Below are positions 53,240-63,786 of a stretch of 64,000 nucleotides of DNA, one piece after another. Both the position numbers and the translations under genes were made by a program. A model generated the notes under the pieces. The model searched no databases. It saw only the letters and a program-made list of their open reading frames with translations, and was not told where the DNA came from. Source of the DNA: Sporosarcina luteola (GTDB lineage: Bacteria > Bacillota > Bacilli > Bacillales_A > Planococcaceae); the NCBI GenBank assembly GCA_014204635.1, contig JACHLS010000004.1, forward strand, positions 124,001 to 188,000, read 5' to 3'. How positions within the stretch are numbered: the first letter of the stretch is position 1; every line of letters starts with the position of its first letter.

Positions 53240-54639
53240 TGATCCCCTTTCTGTTCTCCAGCCAAACGGCTGATTGCATCTGCATAAATAGCAGTCGCTT
53301 TTATCAAGTCTTCTATATATACATATTCGTCAGCTTGATGCGCGACATCCTCCCTGCCCGGGAACAGCATGCCGAACGCGACGCCTTTTTCCAAGACTCT
53401 CGCATATGTCCCTCCTCCAATTGCCAACAGATCTGCCTGATCGCCTGTATGCGCAGTGTAGACATCCTGCAACGTTTGAATGAAAGGGTCTTCCGCATCC
53501 ACATGATGTGGTTTGGAATTGGATGATATGGCCATTTGAAAAGCCGTCTGCTCCAGTCTGTCTTTGCATGTCTCAATTTTATCATTAAACGGATAGGTGA
53601 CGGAATAGCGCATGCTAACTTTTATGAGACCGCCGCCAGATTCGGTGAATTCCACGATACCGGCATTCAATGTTGTATCACCGGAAACTTCGTCATTAAA
53701 AGCCAGCCCTAGAAACTGCCCTCTCGTCTCAGTCCCGAATGCATCTAGCATGAATTGGGTAAAGTCTTTGGACGATCCTTCTTCAAGAGTCCGATTCAGG
53801 AAGGAGGCAAGGAGTACAGCAGCATTAATACCTTGATCAGGCTCCATGGCATGCGCTGATTTTCCATGGACCGTTATTTTCGTATAGCCGTCTTGTTCCG
53901 TAATTGAACCACGTGCTGAATTGATATTTAGATAACTTTCGAATATATTCACGATGTCTGAAGCTTTAAGGGTAGTGACCGCTTCTGCTTGGTCTGGTAC
54001 CATGTTTGTCCGATTTCCGGAATGAAACTCCAGCAATTGACCATCTGGTTCAAATGATCGCTGACTGAAGATAATAGACGCAATCCCTTTCTCTGCATGG
54101 ATAATCGGAAAATCTGCATCCGGCGCGAAACCGATTGACGGCATGTCCTCCGTTTCAAAATAACGGTCTACACATCGAAATCCGCTCTCTTCGTCGGCGC
54201 CGATAATGAGCCGGACGCGTTTGGATAAAGGGATACCTGCTTCCTTCACCATTTTCATAGCATGCCAAGCGGCAATGGTCGGTCCTTTATCATCGATTGC
54301 ACCGCGGCCAAACAATTTTCCATCTTCAACCGTCCCATCAAAAGGGCCATACGTCCAATCGCTGCCAGCCGGCACCACATCAATATGGCAAAGAATGCCG
54401 AGCAATTCCTCTCCTTCTCCCATCTCAATATGGCCAGCCATATGGTCGATGTCCTTTACAGCAAATCCTGCACGCCGGCCCTCTTCCAGCATCCATTCCA
54501 ATGCCCGGGCTGGACCCGTTCCAAAAGGAGCCTCTTTGGATGCAGAGCCTTCATCGAGTACGGAAGGGATGGAAACCAATTGCTGCAAATCCCCGATGAT
54601 CTGCTCTTGCCGCCGTATCGCCTCTTCTTTCCATTCCAT
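53236..54639 (-). CDS. pepV: Dipeptidase PepV
   Basis: Zinc M20-family dipeptidase, 467 residues. Metal motifs: LCHIDVVPAG, GAIDDKGPTIAAWHAM and GADEESGFRCVDRYF with the catalytic Glu. A large lid domain insertion is present at about 190-390. The ATG at 54639 has GAAGGTG 9 bases upstream; the GTG at 54651 lies inside that site. Confidence 0.95.
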   Translation of the reverse strand: MEWKEEAIRRQEQIIGDLQQLVSIPSVLDEGSASKEAPFGTGPARALEWMLEEGRRAGFAVKDIDHMAGHIEMGEGEELLGILCHIDVVPAGSDWTYGPFDGTVEDGKLFGRGAIDDKGPTIAAWHAMKMVKEAGIPLSKRVRLIIGADEESGFRCVDRYFETEDMPSIGFAPDADFPIIHAEKGIASIIFSQRSFEPDGQLLEFHSGNRTNMVPDQAEAVTTLKASDIVNIFESYLNINSARGSITEQDGYTKITVHGKSAHAMEPDQGINAAVLLASFLNRTLEEGSSKDFTQFMLDAFGTETRGQFLGLAFNDEVSGDTTLNAGIVEFTESGGGLIKVSMRYSVTYPFNDKIETCKDRLEQTAFQMAISSNSKPHHVDAEDPFIQTLQDVYTAHTGDQADLLAIGGGTYARVLEKGVAFGMLFPGREDVAHQADEYVYIEDLIKATAIYADAISRLAGEQKGDQ

Positions 54640-54661
54640 CAATTCAAGCACCTTCTTTCGT

Positions 54662-54808
54662 TAATACTCTCTATTTTCACACGTCAGACAAATAAAATAA
54701 AGAACAATACTTATTTTTTTATCAACCATCTTCCAACCAATTTTTCATAAGATATCAGAACCCCTTTTCAGTGGTTGTACCAATAGACAAAGTTAACAAT
54801 TAATTCAT
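54662..54808. other. AT-rich spacer between pepV and ytzE
   Basis: About 150 bases of mostly A and T between divergent genes; no open frame. It leads into the ytzE control region. Confidence 0.4.
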
Positions 54809-54861
54809 GCATTATTAATAATAATGCGCTATAATTGTATTGTCAGAACAATCCACTGACA
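54809..54861 (+). promoter_or_regulatory. ytzE promoter with overlapping palindromes
   Basis: GCATTATTA-A-TAATAATGC (54809-54827) is a perfect 9-bp inverted repeat with a 1-base centre that fills the spacer just before TATAAT (54830-54835). A second inverted repeat TGTCAG...CTGACA (54841-54861) starts near the transcription start. No good -35 hexamer is seen. Confidence 0.55.
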
Positions 54862-54975
54862 TTCCTAGATGTGAAAGGAGTGCAATATCAGGAGCAATTT
54901 CACGAGCAAAGGTAACATTCAGACGTCTCATGCCCATCGATTTTGGAAAATGAAGATGAAGGAGTGGTCTCCAAG

Positions 54976-55197
54976 TTGAATCCTGCTACTGATCGTATGC
55001 TTACCCGAATCAAAGACGTTTACTTATACATCCTTGACAGAGGTACAGTCACAACAGAAAACGTGGTCGAGGAATTCGGAATAACTAACCGCACTGCACA
55101 AAGGGATTTAAATGTCCTTGAATATAATGAGCTCATTACAAGCCCAGCACGCGGAAAATGGACGACAACTAAGAAAAAAGTGAAATTGCCTTCCTAA
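54976..55197 (+). CDS. ytzE: DeoR-type winged-helix regulator (YtzE-like)
   Basis: A 73-residue protein consisting of little more than a DeoR helix-turn-helix: LYILDRGTVTTENVVEEFGITNRTAQRDLNVLEY. It lacks an effector domain. TTG 54976 is preferred: GAAGGAG lies about 11 bases upstream and the product MNPATDRMLTRIKDVYLYI matches the YtzE start; the in-frame ATG at 54943 has no ribosome site. The strong palindrome at its promoter hints at autoregulation (inference). Confidence 0.82.
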   Translation: MNPATDRMLTRIKDVYLYILDRGTVTTENVVEEFGITNRTAQRDLNVLEYNELITSPARGKWTTTKKKVKLPS

Positions 55198-55215
55198 TAT
55201 TGCTTTCCTTAACGG

Positions 55216-55266
55216 AAAGGAGGCTGTCCTGCGGTCGAATGATCGACTCGCTGAACAGCCTCCTTT
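55216..55266. terminator. Bidirectional terminator between ytzE and the pseudouridine synthase gene
   Basis: AAAGGAGGCTGT / ACAGCCTCCTTT with T run; the loop contains an additional short inverted repeat. Confidence 0.85.
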
Positions 55267-55274
55267 TTTGCATT

Positions 55275-55985
55275 TTACGAAGAGAGGAGCGATGACAATT
55301 CGTCATCGGTCAATTCCCTATACTCTCCCAACTCCAGATCATGGTCAAGCTTCAAGGACCCCATCGACATGCGTTTTAAATAGACGACACGCTTACCGAC
55401 CGCCTCAAACATTCTTTTCACTTGATGGAACTTCCCCTCCGTGATCGTCAATTCAATCTCAGAAACAGTATCCGCCTTGATAATATGCAGAATGCCTGGT
55501 TTGGTCTCGAAGCCATCTTCCAATGTAAGCCCCTTCGCAAAAAGTGAGATATCCTCTTCTGTGACAATCCCCTCTACCTTTGCGTAATAGAGCTTCGGCA
55601 CTTCTTTTTTCGGAGACAATAAGTTGTGTGCCAGCTTTCCATCATTCGTCAATAACAAAAGACCTTCCGTATCCTTATCCAGTCTGCCTACAGGAAACGG
55701 ATCAAAATGACGATCTTCCGGCTCCAGCAGGTCAACAACTGTACGATCACGGTAATCCTCCGTGGCTGAAACGACGCCTGGCGGTTTATTCATCATCAGA
55801 TAGATGAATTCCTTATAAACAACCTGTTCCCCTAGAATCGATACCACGTCCTTGTGCGGATCAACATGGGCGGCTGCGTCTTTGACCTGTACTTCGTTTA
55901 CTTTGACAGCACCATTTTTCAATAACTGCTTTACTTCTTTTCTCGATCCATACCCCATATTGGCAAGCAATTTATCAAGCCTCAT
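55275..55985 (-). CDS. ytzG: 16S rRNA pseudouridine synthase (RsuA family, YtzG-like)
   Basis: A 236-residue RsuA/RluB-family enzyme: N-terminal S4 domain (MRLDKLLANMGYGSRKEVKQLL) and catalytic core with Asp in PVGRLDKDTEGLLLLT. It likely modifies U516 of 16S rRNA. ATG 55985 follows GGAGGGTAAAGG. Four bases after the ytgP stop, probably cotranscribed with it. Confidence 0.9.
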   Translation of the reverse strand: MRLDKLLANMGYGSRKEVKQLLKNGAVKVNEVQVKDAAAHVDPHKDVVSILGEQVVYKEFIYLMMNKPPGVVSATEDYRDRTVVDLLEPEDRHFDPFPVGRLDKDTEGLLLLTNDGKLAHNLLSPKKEVPKLYYAKVEGIVTEEDISLFAKGLTLEDGFETKPGILHIIKADTVSEIELTITEGKFHQVKRMFEAVGKRVVYLKRMSMGSLKLDHDLELGEYRELTDDELSSLLSS

Positions 55986-55989
55986 ACCT

Positions 55990-57606
55990 TTACCCTCCAA
56001 AACCGAATTTCTTCGTAAATCGCGTCAGCCGTTCGCCAAACAGCTTTTGCGCCAAACCTGTTTTTAATGATAGGAAACCATAAATCGCCGCACCGACAAT
56101 CGCGCAAATGGCGATATAGAGCAAGGCTTGGAATTTGCCTCCTACAGGGCTGATGGCAAGTAATCCTTTTAAGGTCAACTTGACTGAAATCAACATCAGT
56201 AAATTAAATATTCCAATCAAAATCAATCGTCTATAAACCATTTTAGAGCGATAATTCAATTCTTTTGCGATGACCCCAATGTTGGTGCCAACAGCGATCA
56301 TATATCCAATCGCCGTAGCGGCAATGGCTCCATCCGTTTCGAACAGTTTGATGAGCGGTATATTTAGAATTAATTTGAAGAGCAATCCAAGCAAGGACGT
56401 GAAGACAATCCATTTGTGTTTATCGATTCCTTGTAAAATTGCGGCTGTCACTGTATAAAGGCCAAACAGAATCGCTACAGGTGCATAGCTGAAAAGAACT
56501 TCGGCTCCCATCGCGTCTTTTTCATAAAGGAATTGATACGTTTCATTGGATAATACCATTAAACCGATGACCATTGGAATAGTGAGGAATAGCATGATCT
56601 GGAACGTTTGATCTAACGAGCGATTGATCCCTTTTTGATCTTTTTTCGTGTAATAGTTCGTAATGACAGGAATGAGCGCCATGGAAAATCCGGTTGCTAC
56701 CATGACCGGAATCATAACAATCTTATGGGTCAGGAAGTTGAATATCGCGAAGTAATCGTCCATAACTGCGGCCCGACCAATTGATGCCATCGCTCGGTTA
56801 AAAGTAATCATATCAACAAACTGGTATAACGGATTAATAACTCCCACTAATACGAAAGGGATCGTATAGCCGATCACTTCCTTATACATATCGAGAAATG
56901 TAATTTGGCTGGCCGGCGGACTTGCATCATACAGCTGCTGAATTTCCGGCTTGTATTTCATCCAGTAGCGATACAACACGACTAGTCCTGCCAACGCACC
57001 GATAAATGCGGCAAACACAGCAAAATTAACAGCTGTCCGCGGAGAAAGTCCAAGTACATTTACAACGACATAAGCACCAACCAGGACGACTCCGATTCGG
57101 ATAATCTGCTCAATAAGTTGCGACACGGATGTCGGTTCAAACTTTTGAAAGCCTTGGAAATAGCCCCGAACAATACTCATAATCGGAACCGCAAGCAAAG
57201 CGTAGCTGACCCAGCGGATAACCGTAGCGATTTCCTCAATGCTAAAGCGCTGGTCATCTGATTCATGGACTAATCCGGCAATCGGCTCAGCCAGAAAATA
57301 AAGTACTAAGAACGAAAGGAATCCGGTTAAAGTCATGACAAGCATTCCGGATTTCATCAATTTTTTCCCCGTGGCATAATCACCAAGCGCATTATATTTG
57401 GAAACATATTTGGAAATAGCGAGGGGAGCTCCCGAGATTGCGATGGAGAGCGCCAGATTATATGGTATGTATGCGTACTGGTACAATCCGACATTTTCTT
57501 TCCCAATGATGCTATAAAACGGTATAACATACAAAAGACCGAGCGCTTTCGACAAAAACAGCCCAATCGTTAAAATGGCCGTGCCTTTTACTAAATTTGA
57601 TGACAT
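55990..57606 (-). CDS. ytgP: MurJ/MOP-type lipid flippase (YtgP)
   Basis: A 538-residue polytopic membrane protein with about 14 helices of the MVF/MOP superfamily; B. subtilis YtgP is a lipid II flippase (MurJ). Typical segments: KGTAILTIGLFLSKALGLLYVIPFYSIIG and APLAISKYVSKYNALGD at the start, QGIDKHKWIVFTSLLGLLFK later. ATG 57606 or 57621; both have weak ribosome sites. Confidence 0.92.
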   Translation of the reverse strand: MSSNLVKGTAILTIGLFLSKALGLLYVIPFYSIIGKENVGLYQYAYIPYNLALSIAISGAPLAISKYVSKYNALGDYATGKKLMKSGMLVMTLTGFLSFLVLYFLAEPIAGLVHESDDQRFSIEEIATVIRWVSYALLAVPIMSIVRGYFQGFQKFEPTSVSQLIEQIIRIGVVLVGAYVVVNVLGLSPRTAVNFAVFAAFIGALAGLVVLYRYWMKYKPEIQQLYDASPPASQITFLDMYKEVIGYTIPFVLVGVINPLYQFVDMITFNRAMASIGRAAVMDDYFAIFNFLTHKIVMIPVMVATGFSMALIPVITNYYTKKDQKGINRSLDQTFQIMLFLTIPMVIGLMVLSNETYQFLYEKDAMGAEVLFSYAPVAILFGLYTVTAAILQGIDKHKWIVFTSLLGLLFKLILNIPLIKLFETDGAIAATAIGYMIAVGTNIGVIAKELNYRSKMVYRRLILIGIFNLLMLISVKLTLKGLLAISPVGGKFQALLYIAICAIVGAAIYGFLSLKTGLAQKLFGERLTRFTKKFGFGG

Positions 57607-57725
57607 AAATGATCCATCCATTCTTTAGAGCTATGTTATAGTTTACCCCCGACCGTCAATTTTCACAATGATTATCAGCCCAATTGTGTATAATAAAGAA
57701 AAACGGAAAGTGTGGGGTATCTACT

Positions 57726-58988
57726 ATGTATGACGTCATAATAGTCGGCGGGGGTCCTTCCGGCTTGATGGCTTCGATTGCGGCAGCTGAAAACGGAAAA
57801 AAGGTCCTCCTGCTCGATAAAGGAAAAAAGCTTGGTCACAAGTTATCCATCTCAGGGGGCGGACGATGCAATGTGACGAATCGCCTTCCCATCGAAGAAA
57901 TCATTAAGCATATACCCGGAAATGGGCGTTTTCTATACGGTCCTTTTTCGGTTTTCAATAATGAAGACATTATTCGATTTTTTGAAAGTTTAGGTGTTCC
58001 TTTAAAAGAAGAGGATCATGGCAGAATGTTCCCTGTCTCCAATAAAGCAAAAGACGTCGTTAACGCCCTCTTATCAGAGATGGAACGGCTCCGTGTCAAT
58101 GTAAAACTTGAGACGCGCGTGAAAAAGCTGTTAATGGATGATACAAAAATACTAGGGGTCCGGCTAGAATCTGGCGAGGAAATTCGTTCCCAAGCGGTCG
58201 TCCTGGCAGTCGGTGGCAAAGCGGTACCGCAAACCGGTTCTACGGGTGATGGCTACCCGTGGGCGGAGAAAGCCGGTCATACCGTAACCGAACTCTATCC
58301 GACCGAAGTCCCCTTACTGTCAAATGAGCCATTTATTAACTCTGCTGAACTCCAAGGGCTCGCACTGAGAGATGTGGCAGTGTCCGTTCTGAATGCGAAA
58401 GGTAAAGCTCTCGTTACACACCAAATGGACATGCTCTTTACCCATTTCGGATTAAGCGGCCCGGCTATTCTCCGATGCAGCCAGTTTGTTGTTAAAGAGA
58501 GAAAAAAGAATGGAAATCAGCCGGTCGATATTCGAATCGACTCATTTCCCGACAGAAATGAAGAGAACGTCTTCCAATTATTGAGTTCCGCAGTGAAAGA
58601 AGACCCAAAAAAAGCTGTTAAGAATGTCTGGAAAGGCCTTGTGCCAGAACGCTGGCTATTATTTTTATTCGACCGTTCCGGCATCGACCCTGGCGAAATC
58701 GGCGCCACGCTTGCAACTGATAAATTGAGAAGGCTGGCCTCTTCCCTAAAAGCGTTTACGATGAAAGTCAATGGCACACAGCCTATCGAGAAAGCGTTTG
58801 TTACAGGCGGAGGCGTTTCCGTCAAAGAGATTGAGCCGAAGACGATGGCTTCCCGTAAGAAGGATGGACTTTATTTCTGTGGAGAAATACTAGATATTCA
58901 TGGATATACAGGCGGCTATAATATCACTTCCGCCCTTGTTACCGGGCGGATAGCAGGCATGAGTGCCGGGCAATATGCTTCTAGGTGA
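57726..58988 (+). CDS. ytfP: HI0933-family flavoprotein (YtfP-like)
   Basis: A 420-residue NAD(P)/FAD-dependent oxidoreductase. FAD-binding [31 protein letters not shown] at the N terminus and the family motif [14 protein letters not shown] at about residue 40, [19 protein letters not shown] at the C terminus. The physiological substrate is not known. ATG 57726 follows a GTGGGG site; a longer frame to 57684 lacks one. Confidence 0.92.
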   Translation: MYDVIIVGGGPSGLMASIAAAENGKKVLLLDKGKKLGHKLSISGGGRCNVTNRLPIEEIIKHIPGNGRFLYGPFSVFNNEDIIRFFESLGVPLKEEDHGRMFPVSNKAKDVVNALLSEMERLRVNVKLETRVKKLLMDDTKILGVRLESGEEIRSQAVVLAVGGKAVPQTGSTGDGYPWAEKAGHTVTELYPTEVPLLSNEPFINSAELQGLALRDVAVSVLNAKGKALVTHQMDMLFTHFGLSGPAILRCSQFVVKERKKNGNQPVDIRIDSFPDRNEENVFQLLSSAVKEDPKKAVKNVWKGLVPERWLLFLFDRSGIDPGEIGATLATDKLRRLASSLKAFTMKVNGTQPIEKAFVTGGGVSVKEIEPKTMASRKKDGLYFCGEILDIHGYTGGYNITSALVTGRIAGMSAGQYASR

Positions 58989-59052
58989 TGATTTTAGGGG
59001 TTAAAATGATCCGTCCAGTGTAATTTCCTACAATTAAATAAAGGCATAAATT

Positions 59053-59094
59053 AAAACGGCTTTAGCCCTCTTACGTAGAGGCTAAAGCCGTTTT
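59053..59094 (+). terminator. Terminator after ytfP, next to the repeat array
   Basis: Very strong stem AAAACGGCTTTAGCCCTC / GAGGCTAAAGCCGTTTT; it lies about 65 bases after the ytfP stop and would also stop transcription leaving the array on the minus strand. Confidence 0.9.
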
Positions 59095-59109
59095 AGTGGT
59101 TAGTTTTTC

Positions 59110-59457
59110 GGCAATCAATCATTTTTACGAAGTTATCGATCACTTCGCCCGGTTTATCAGTCACTTTGCCGGAGTTAACGATCACTTCCAAGTTATCAAT
59201 CACTTTGAGATGATTATCGATCTTTTTTGGAGCTTTATCGATCACTTTTCCCGGTTTATCGGTCACTTTGCCGGAGTTAACGATCACTTCCAAGTTATCA
59301 ATCACTTTGAGATGATTATCGATCTTTTTTGGAGCTTTATCGATCACTTCGCTCGGTTTATCAGTCACTTCGCCGGAGTTAACGATCACTTCCAAGTTTA
59401 TCAATCACTTAGAGATGATTATCGATCATTTCCGGAAGTTTATCAATCAAAGCCCTG
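59110..59457. repeat. Higher-order tandem array: 21-bp units in three 102-bp copies
   Basis: Core 59131-59436 is exactly three 102-bp copies (59131, 59233, 59335), each made of five units of 21, 21, 18, 21 and 21 bp (22 and 20 for the last two in the third copy). The unit carries a TTATCGATCACTT-like core with ATCGAT or ATCAATC variants. Partial units flank it (59110-59130, 59437-59457). Copies 1 and 2 are nearly identical. The 102-bp length is a multiple of three, so both strands show open frames of about 100 codons, but with no ribosome sites. Confidence 0.92.
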
Positions 59458-59515
59458 CTAGCAGCTTCTTCGACTTGAATTAAAGATTCTCCCCCCTGTA
59501 TGAAGGACGTCTTGA

Positions 59516-61933
59516 TTACCCTACCGCAACAATATTGACAAGTCGTCCCGGAATGGCAATCACTTTCTTCAATTCCTTACCGTCGATCCATTGCTTCACT
59601 TGCTCGTTTTCGAGAGCTGCTTTTTCCAAATCCTCTTTGGAGATGTCTTTGGAAACTTCCAATTTCGCTCTCACTTTGCCGTTGATTTGGACAGCGATCT
59701 CGATTGTGTCGTCTTGCAGCTTGGTTTCGTCATAGGACGGCCATGCTGTGTACGTAATGGATTCGGAATGGCCCAATTTTTCCCACAGCTCTTCTGAAAG
59801 ATGTGGCGTTATCGGCGAGATCATTGTCACGAATCCTTCCACGTATTCTTTCGGAATGGTGTCTGCTTTATACGCTTCGTTAATGAATACCATCATTTGA
59901 GAGATAGCCGTATTGTTGTGCATCGCTTCGAAGTCTTCGGTTACTTTCTTCACTGTTTGGTGATATACCTTTTCGAGCGGTCCGCCTGTCTCTTCCTTGA
60001 TCTTCTCGCTAAGCGTTCCATCCTCATTGACAAACAGGCGCCAAATGCGATCCAAGAAACGGCGTGATCCGTCTAGACCGTTTGTTGACCATGCTTTTGA
60101 TGCATCAAGAGGTCCCATGAACATTTCATAAAGACGCAATGAATCGGCACCGTGCGAATGGACAATATCATCCGGGTTGACGACATTCCCTTTGGATTTA
60201 GACATTTTTTCATTGCCTTCTCCGAGGATCATGCCTTGGTTGAACAATTTCTGGAATGGCTCTTTCGTTTTGACGACGCCTACATCGTACAATACTTTGT
60301 GCCAGAAACGGGCATACAGCAAGTGCAAGACAGCATGCTCTGCTCCGCCGACATAAATGTCGACTGGAAGCCAGCGCTCAGCCAATTCCGGATTAATGAT
60401 CATGTCATCATTGTCTGGATCGATATAACGAAGGTAGTACCAGCAGCTTCCTGCCCATTGTGGCATTGTATTCGTTTCGCGGCGTCCTTTCATACCAGTG
60501 GCTGGATCGACGACATTTACCCATTCTTCAATGTTGGCAAGCGGCGATTCGCCCGTTCCGCTTGGTTTAATGTTTGTCGTTTTTGGAAGGGTCAAAGGCA
60601 GTTCCGATTCATCGACTGTCGTCATGGAGCCATCTTCCCAATGAATGACTGGGATCGGCTCTCCCCAATAACGCTGTCTGGAGAACAACCAGTCGCGAAG
60701 GCGGTACGTAATTTTCTTTTCGCCTTTGCCATTTTCAACGAACCAGGCAATTGCCTTCTCGATCGCTTCCTCTTTTCCAAGCCCGTTCAGGAATTCGGAA
60801 TTGATGTGCTCTCCGTCACCTGTAAACGGTTCTTTCGAAACATCGCCTCCAGCTACGACTTCGACAATTGGCAAATCAAATGTCTTGGCAAACTCGTAAT
60901 CGCGCTCGTCATGCGCTGGCACCGCCATAATGGCACCTGTACCATAGGAAGCCAATACATAATCCGCGATCCAGATCGGCATTTTCTCGCCGCTTGCCGG
61001 GTTGATTGCATAAGCGCCCGTAAAAACGCCTGTCTTTTCTTTTGCCAGATCTGTACGTTCCAAGTCGCTTTTCACTTTTACTTTGTCCAAGTAATCGTTG
61101 ACAGCTTGACGTTGTTCATCTGTCGTAATTTGCTCCACCAATTTATGCTCAGGTGCCAAGACCGCATACGTCGCCCCAAAAATGGTGTCCGGACGAGTCG
61201 TGAACGCTTCGAATGACAAGTCTGTACCGTCAATTTCAAACGTCAATTGTGCGCCTTCAGAACGGCCAATCCAGTTTCTCTGCATATCCTTCAAGCTGTC
61301 CGGCCAATCAAGCTCATCCAAATCTTCCAGCAAGCGGTCCGCGTATTCCGTAATGCGAAGCACCCATTGTCTCATTGGACGGCGTTCAACCGGATGGCCG
61401 CCACGCTCTGATTTCCCGTCGATAACTTCTTCGTTCGCAAGTACCGTGCCAAGTGCAGGACACCAGTTGACTGGAACTTCATCGATATAAGCTAAACCTT
61501 TATTAAACAATTGAATGAAGATCCACTGCGTCCATTTATAATATTTCGGATCGGTTGTGTTGATTTCACGGTCCCAATCATATGAAAATCCTAAATCGTT
61601 CATTTGGCGTTTGAACGTCGCAATATTTTTCGCTGTGAATTCAGCCGGATCGTTGCCGGTGTCAATCGCATATTGTTCAGCTGGCAATCCGAATGCATCC
61701 CAGCCCATCGGATGAAGGACATTGTAGCCTTGTTTCCGTTTGAATTGGCTTAGGATGTCGGTTGCGATGTAGCCGAGCGGATGCCCGACGTGCAGCCCGG
61801 CACCGGATGGGTACGGGAACATATCAAGCGCGTAGAACTTTGGTTTCGAAGGATCATCAATCGTTTTAAATGTCTTATGCTCCTTCCAGAATTGTTGCCA
61901 TTTCTTTTCAATCTGCAAATGGTTGTAACTCAT
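59516..61933 (-). CDS. leuS: Leucyl-tRNA synthetase
   Basis: Charges tRNA-Leu and edits misactivated residues. The 805-residue class I enzyme has the HIGH motif as [13 protein letters not shown], the CP1 editing domain (about 230-420, [11 protein letters not shown] and [17 protein letters not shown]-type region reading [15 protein letters not shown]), and KMSKS as [14 protein letters not shown] near 575. ATG 61933 follows AGGAAGGA by 9 bases; the longer frame to 61963 lacks a site. T-box controlled. Confidence 0.98.
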   Translation of the reverse strand: MSYNHLQIEKKWQQFWKEHKTFKTIDDPSKPKFYALDMFPYPSGAGLHVGHPLGYIATDILSQFKRKQGYNVLHPMGWDAFGLPAEQYAIDTGNDPAEFTAKNIATFKRQMNDLGFSYDWDREINTTDPKYYKWTQWIFIQLFNKGLAYIDEVPVNWCPALGTVLANEEVIDGKSERGGHPVERRPMRQWVLRITEYADRLLEDLDELDWPDSLKDMQRNWIGRSEGAQLTFEIDGTDLSFEAFTTRPDTIFGATYAVLAPEHKLVEQITTDEQRQAVNDYLDKVKVKSDLERTDLAKEKTGVFTGAYAINPASGEKMPIWIADYVLASYGTGAIMAVPAHDERDYEFAKTFDLPIVEVVAGGDVSKEPFTGDGEHINSEFLNGLGKEEAIEKAIAWFVENGKGEKKITYRLRDWLFSRQRYWGEPIPVIHWEDGSMTTVDESELPLTLPKTTNIKPSGTGESPLANIEEWVNVVDPATGMKGRRETNTMPQWAGSCWYYLRYIDPDNDDMIINPELAERWLPVDIYVGGAEHAVLHLLYARFWHKVLYDVGVVKTKEPFQKLFNQGMILGEGNEKMSKSKGNVVNPDDIVHSHGADSLRLYEMFMGPLDASKAWSTNGLDGSRRFLDRIWRLFVNEDGTLSEKIKEETGGPLEKVYHQTVKKVTEDFEAMHNNTAISQMMVFINEAYKADTIPKEYVEGFVTMISPITPHLSEELWEKLGHSESITYTAWPSYDETKLQDDTIEIAVQINGKVRAKLEVSKDISKEDLEKAALENEQVKQWIDGKELKKVIAIPGRLVNIVAVG

Positions 61934-61988
61934 GAAATCATTCCTTCCTGCTCTCCAAATCATGTCCTTTCGAATATGGGGAAAATAA

Positions 61989-62030
61989 AAAAATACCCCC
62001 GTCCCTAACGAAAAGGGACGAGAGTATTTT
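61989..62030 (-). terminator. T-box terminator of leuS
   Basis: Stem GTCCCT / AGGGAC extended by AAAATAC / GTATTTT; T run on the minus strand. Confidence 0.85.
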
Positions 62031-62238
62031 CTCCCGCGGTGCCACCCAAATTAGCAGATTGCTCTGCCCAGCTTGATCCGTAACGAGGAAAACGGCACCG
62101 GTTAGTTTACATTCACCGATACGGGCTCGAAGGCGAGTTCATCCTTGCGTCGTACAGGCTTGCACCAACCGCCCGCTCTCTAAAACGACATTCCAGATTA
62201 CTACTCCTTGTCATAGCCGACACTATTTAGAGTTAGTT
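61989..62238 (-). promoter_or_regulatory. Leu-responsive T-box leader of leuS
   Basis: T-box core GGGTGGCACCGCGGG at 62033-62047 (complement). Candidate Leu specifier CTC at 62135-62137. The terminator is the AAATACC...GTCCCT / AGGGAC...GTATTTT hairpin at 61989-62030 followed by TTTTTTT. Confidence 0.92.
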
Positions 62239-62244
62239 TATTGT

Positions 62245-62273
62245 AGTGTACCCTACTATGTGACAAATTACAA
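62245..62273 (-). promoter_or_regulatory. Putative promoter of the leuS T-box transcript
   Basis: TTGTAA (62268-62273, complement), 17-base spacer, TACACT (62245-62250). Both hexamers are moderate matches. Confidence 0.5.
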
Positions 62274-62321
62274 CAACTGAATTCCGCATGTAGGGGGTAA
62301 TGGGCTAAGTTACCAGCTGTT

Positions 62322-62972
62322 TTATCGCAATGCATCCGCCACTCGTAATTCCGCTTCAGTCGATTCGATCACATCATCGACTGAAAATCCTTCAAACACT
62401 TCTTTTAACACGAGCCCTTCTGATGTGACTTCGATTAGGGCGCGTTCCGTAATAATCTTATGCACTACACCTTTTCCTGTAAGAGGCAGTGTACATTCTT
62501 TTTTAATTTTAGCAGATCCATCCTTTGCTACATGATCCATGATGACGATAATCTTTTTGGCGCCATGGACAAGATCCATAGCACCTCCCATCCCTTTGAT
62601 CATCTTGCCCGGAATCATCCAATTGGCAAGGTCCCCAGTTTCCGAAACTTCCATGCCTCCCAGTATCGCTACATCCACGTGCCCTCCGCGGATCATAGCA
62701 AACGACTCAGCGCTGTTGAAAAACGCGGAACCCGGTATCGTCGTTACCGTTTCCTTCCCTGCATTGATAAGATCCGGATCTACTTCATCGTCTGTCGGAT
62801 AGGGCCCAATGCCTAGCAGCCCGTTTTCCGACTGCAGCACGACTGTTTTATCCGGCGAAATATAATTCGCTACAAGCGTCGGCATGCCGATACCCAAATT
62901 GACATAATCTCCATCGTTTATTTCCTTTTCTGCCCGTCTTGCGATACGCTCCCTGAAATTGACTTTTGTCAT
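62322..62972 (-). CDS. scoB: 3-oxoacid CoA-transferase, subunit B
   Basis: Small subunit of a succinyl-CoA:3-oxoacid (or acetoacetate-type) CoA-transferase, 216 residues. The catalytic glutamate is in [10 protein letters not shown] near residue 49, and [14 protein letters not shown] is family typical. Follows scoA by 19 bases. It probably serves short-chain keto-acid or ketone-body use. Confidence 0.93.
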   Translation of the reverse strand: MTKVNFRERIARRAEKEINDGDYVNLGIGMPTLVANYISPDKTVVLQSENGLLGIGPYPTDDEVDPDLINAGKETVTTIPGSAFFNSAESFAMIRGGHVDVAILGGMEVSETGDLANWMIPGKMIKGMGGAMDLVHGAKKIIVIMDHVAKDGSAKIKKECTLPLTGKGVVHKIITERALIEVTSEGLVLKEVFEGFSVDDVIESTEAELRVADALR

Positions 62973-62991
62973 ATCCGCCAGTCCCCCTTTT

Positions 62992-63678
62992 TCATCGAGT
63001 CGTCAAACGCTCAATCCGTTTTTCCTGAGCCGCCTGCAATAGTCCTTGTACATAAATACTAGGCGTATGGATAGTTGCAGGATCCAATTGCCCTGCTTCC
63101 ACAATCTCCTCCACTTCTGCGATGGTAATCTTCCCTGCCGCCGCCATCATCGGATTAAAATTTTGGGCTGTCTTGTTGTAAATCAAATTCCCAAACGTAT
63201 CGGCTTTTGCAGCTCTAACTAATGAGAAGTCTGCTACAAGCGCCTCTTCCAGCACATATTCCTTGCCATCGAAAAGACGGACTTCCTTTCCTTCCGCGAC
63301 GATCGTGCCAACGCCGGCCGGAGTGAAAAACGCTGGTATCCCCGCTCCGCCAGCCCGTATTTTTTCAGCCAAAGTCCCTTGTGGCGTCAATTCCACTTCA
63401 ATTTCTCCAGAAAGGACCTGGCGCTCAAACTCTTTATTTTCACCTACATAGGATCCGATCATTTTTCGGATCTGTCTTTCCTTCAGTAACAATCCGAGTC
63501 CCCAGTCATCTACTCCGCAATTATTCGAAATGATGGTCAGATCTTTTACCCCTTTTTCCACAAGCGCCAAAATGAGCTGCTCCGGGATTCCGACAAGACC
63601 GAAACCGCCAACCATCAATGTGGAGCCATCCTCAATGCGCGAAACCGCTTCCATAGCAGACGTGTAAATTGGCTTCAT
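62992..63678 (-). CDS. scoA: 3-oxoacid CoA-transferase, subunit A
   Basis: Large partner subunit of the CoA-transferase, 228 residues. CoA-binding [13 protein letters not shown] near the start, [15 protein letters not shown] near 115 and [20 protein letters not shown] near 150 are diagnostic. ATG 63678 follows AAAGGGGG; the upstream in-frame start at 63705 overlaps it. First gene of a scoAB operon. Confidence 0.93.
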   Translation of the reverse strand: MKPIYTSAMEAVSRIEDGSTLMVGGFGLVGIPEQLILALVEKGVKDLTIISNNCGVDDWGLGLLLKERQIRKMIGSYVGENKEFERQVLSGEIEVELTPQGTLAEKIRAGGAGIPAFFTPAGVGTIVAEGKEVRLFDGKEYVLEEALVADFSLVRAAKADTFGNLIYNKTAQNFNPMMAAAGKITIAEVEEIVEAGQLDPATIHTPSIYVQGLLQAAQEKRIERLTTR

Positions 63679-63786
63679 CCAACATCCCCCTTTGTTTGAG
63701 AACAATAATTTTCATTCTTATTCATATTCTATTAAAACAAACTATTATATCTGTTGCAATTTATGCGGAAATGAAAGCATAAAGAA

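Noticed and set aside
59131-59436. CRISPR array
   Set aside because: The repeats are contiguous without unique spacers, the units are 18-22 bp, and no cas genes are nearby.
59093-59461. Open frames of about 100 codons on both strands across the repeat array
   Set aside because: They follow from the 102-bp (multiple of three) period. Neither has a ribosome site, and the same DNA reads open on both strands.
60152-61216. 354-codon frame antisense to leuS
   Set aside because: It lies wholly inside a well-supported synthetase gene on the other strand and has no family features or ribosome site.
63697-63714. Fur-like inverted repeat TGAGAA...TTTTCA before scoA
   Set aside because: The arm spacing (6) is wrong for a Fur box and the match is short; it may be chance in AT-rich DNA.
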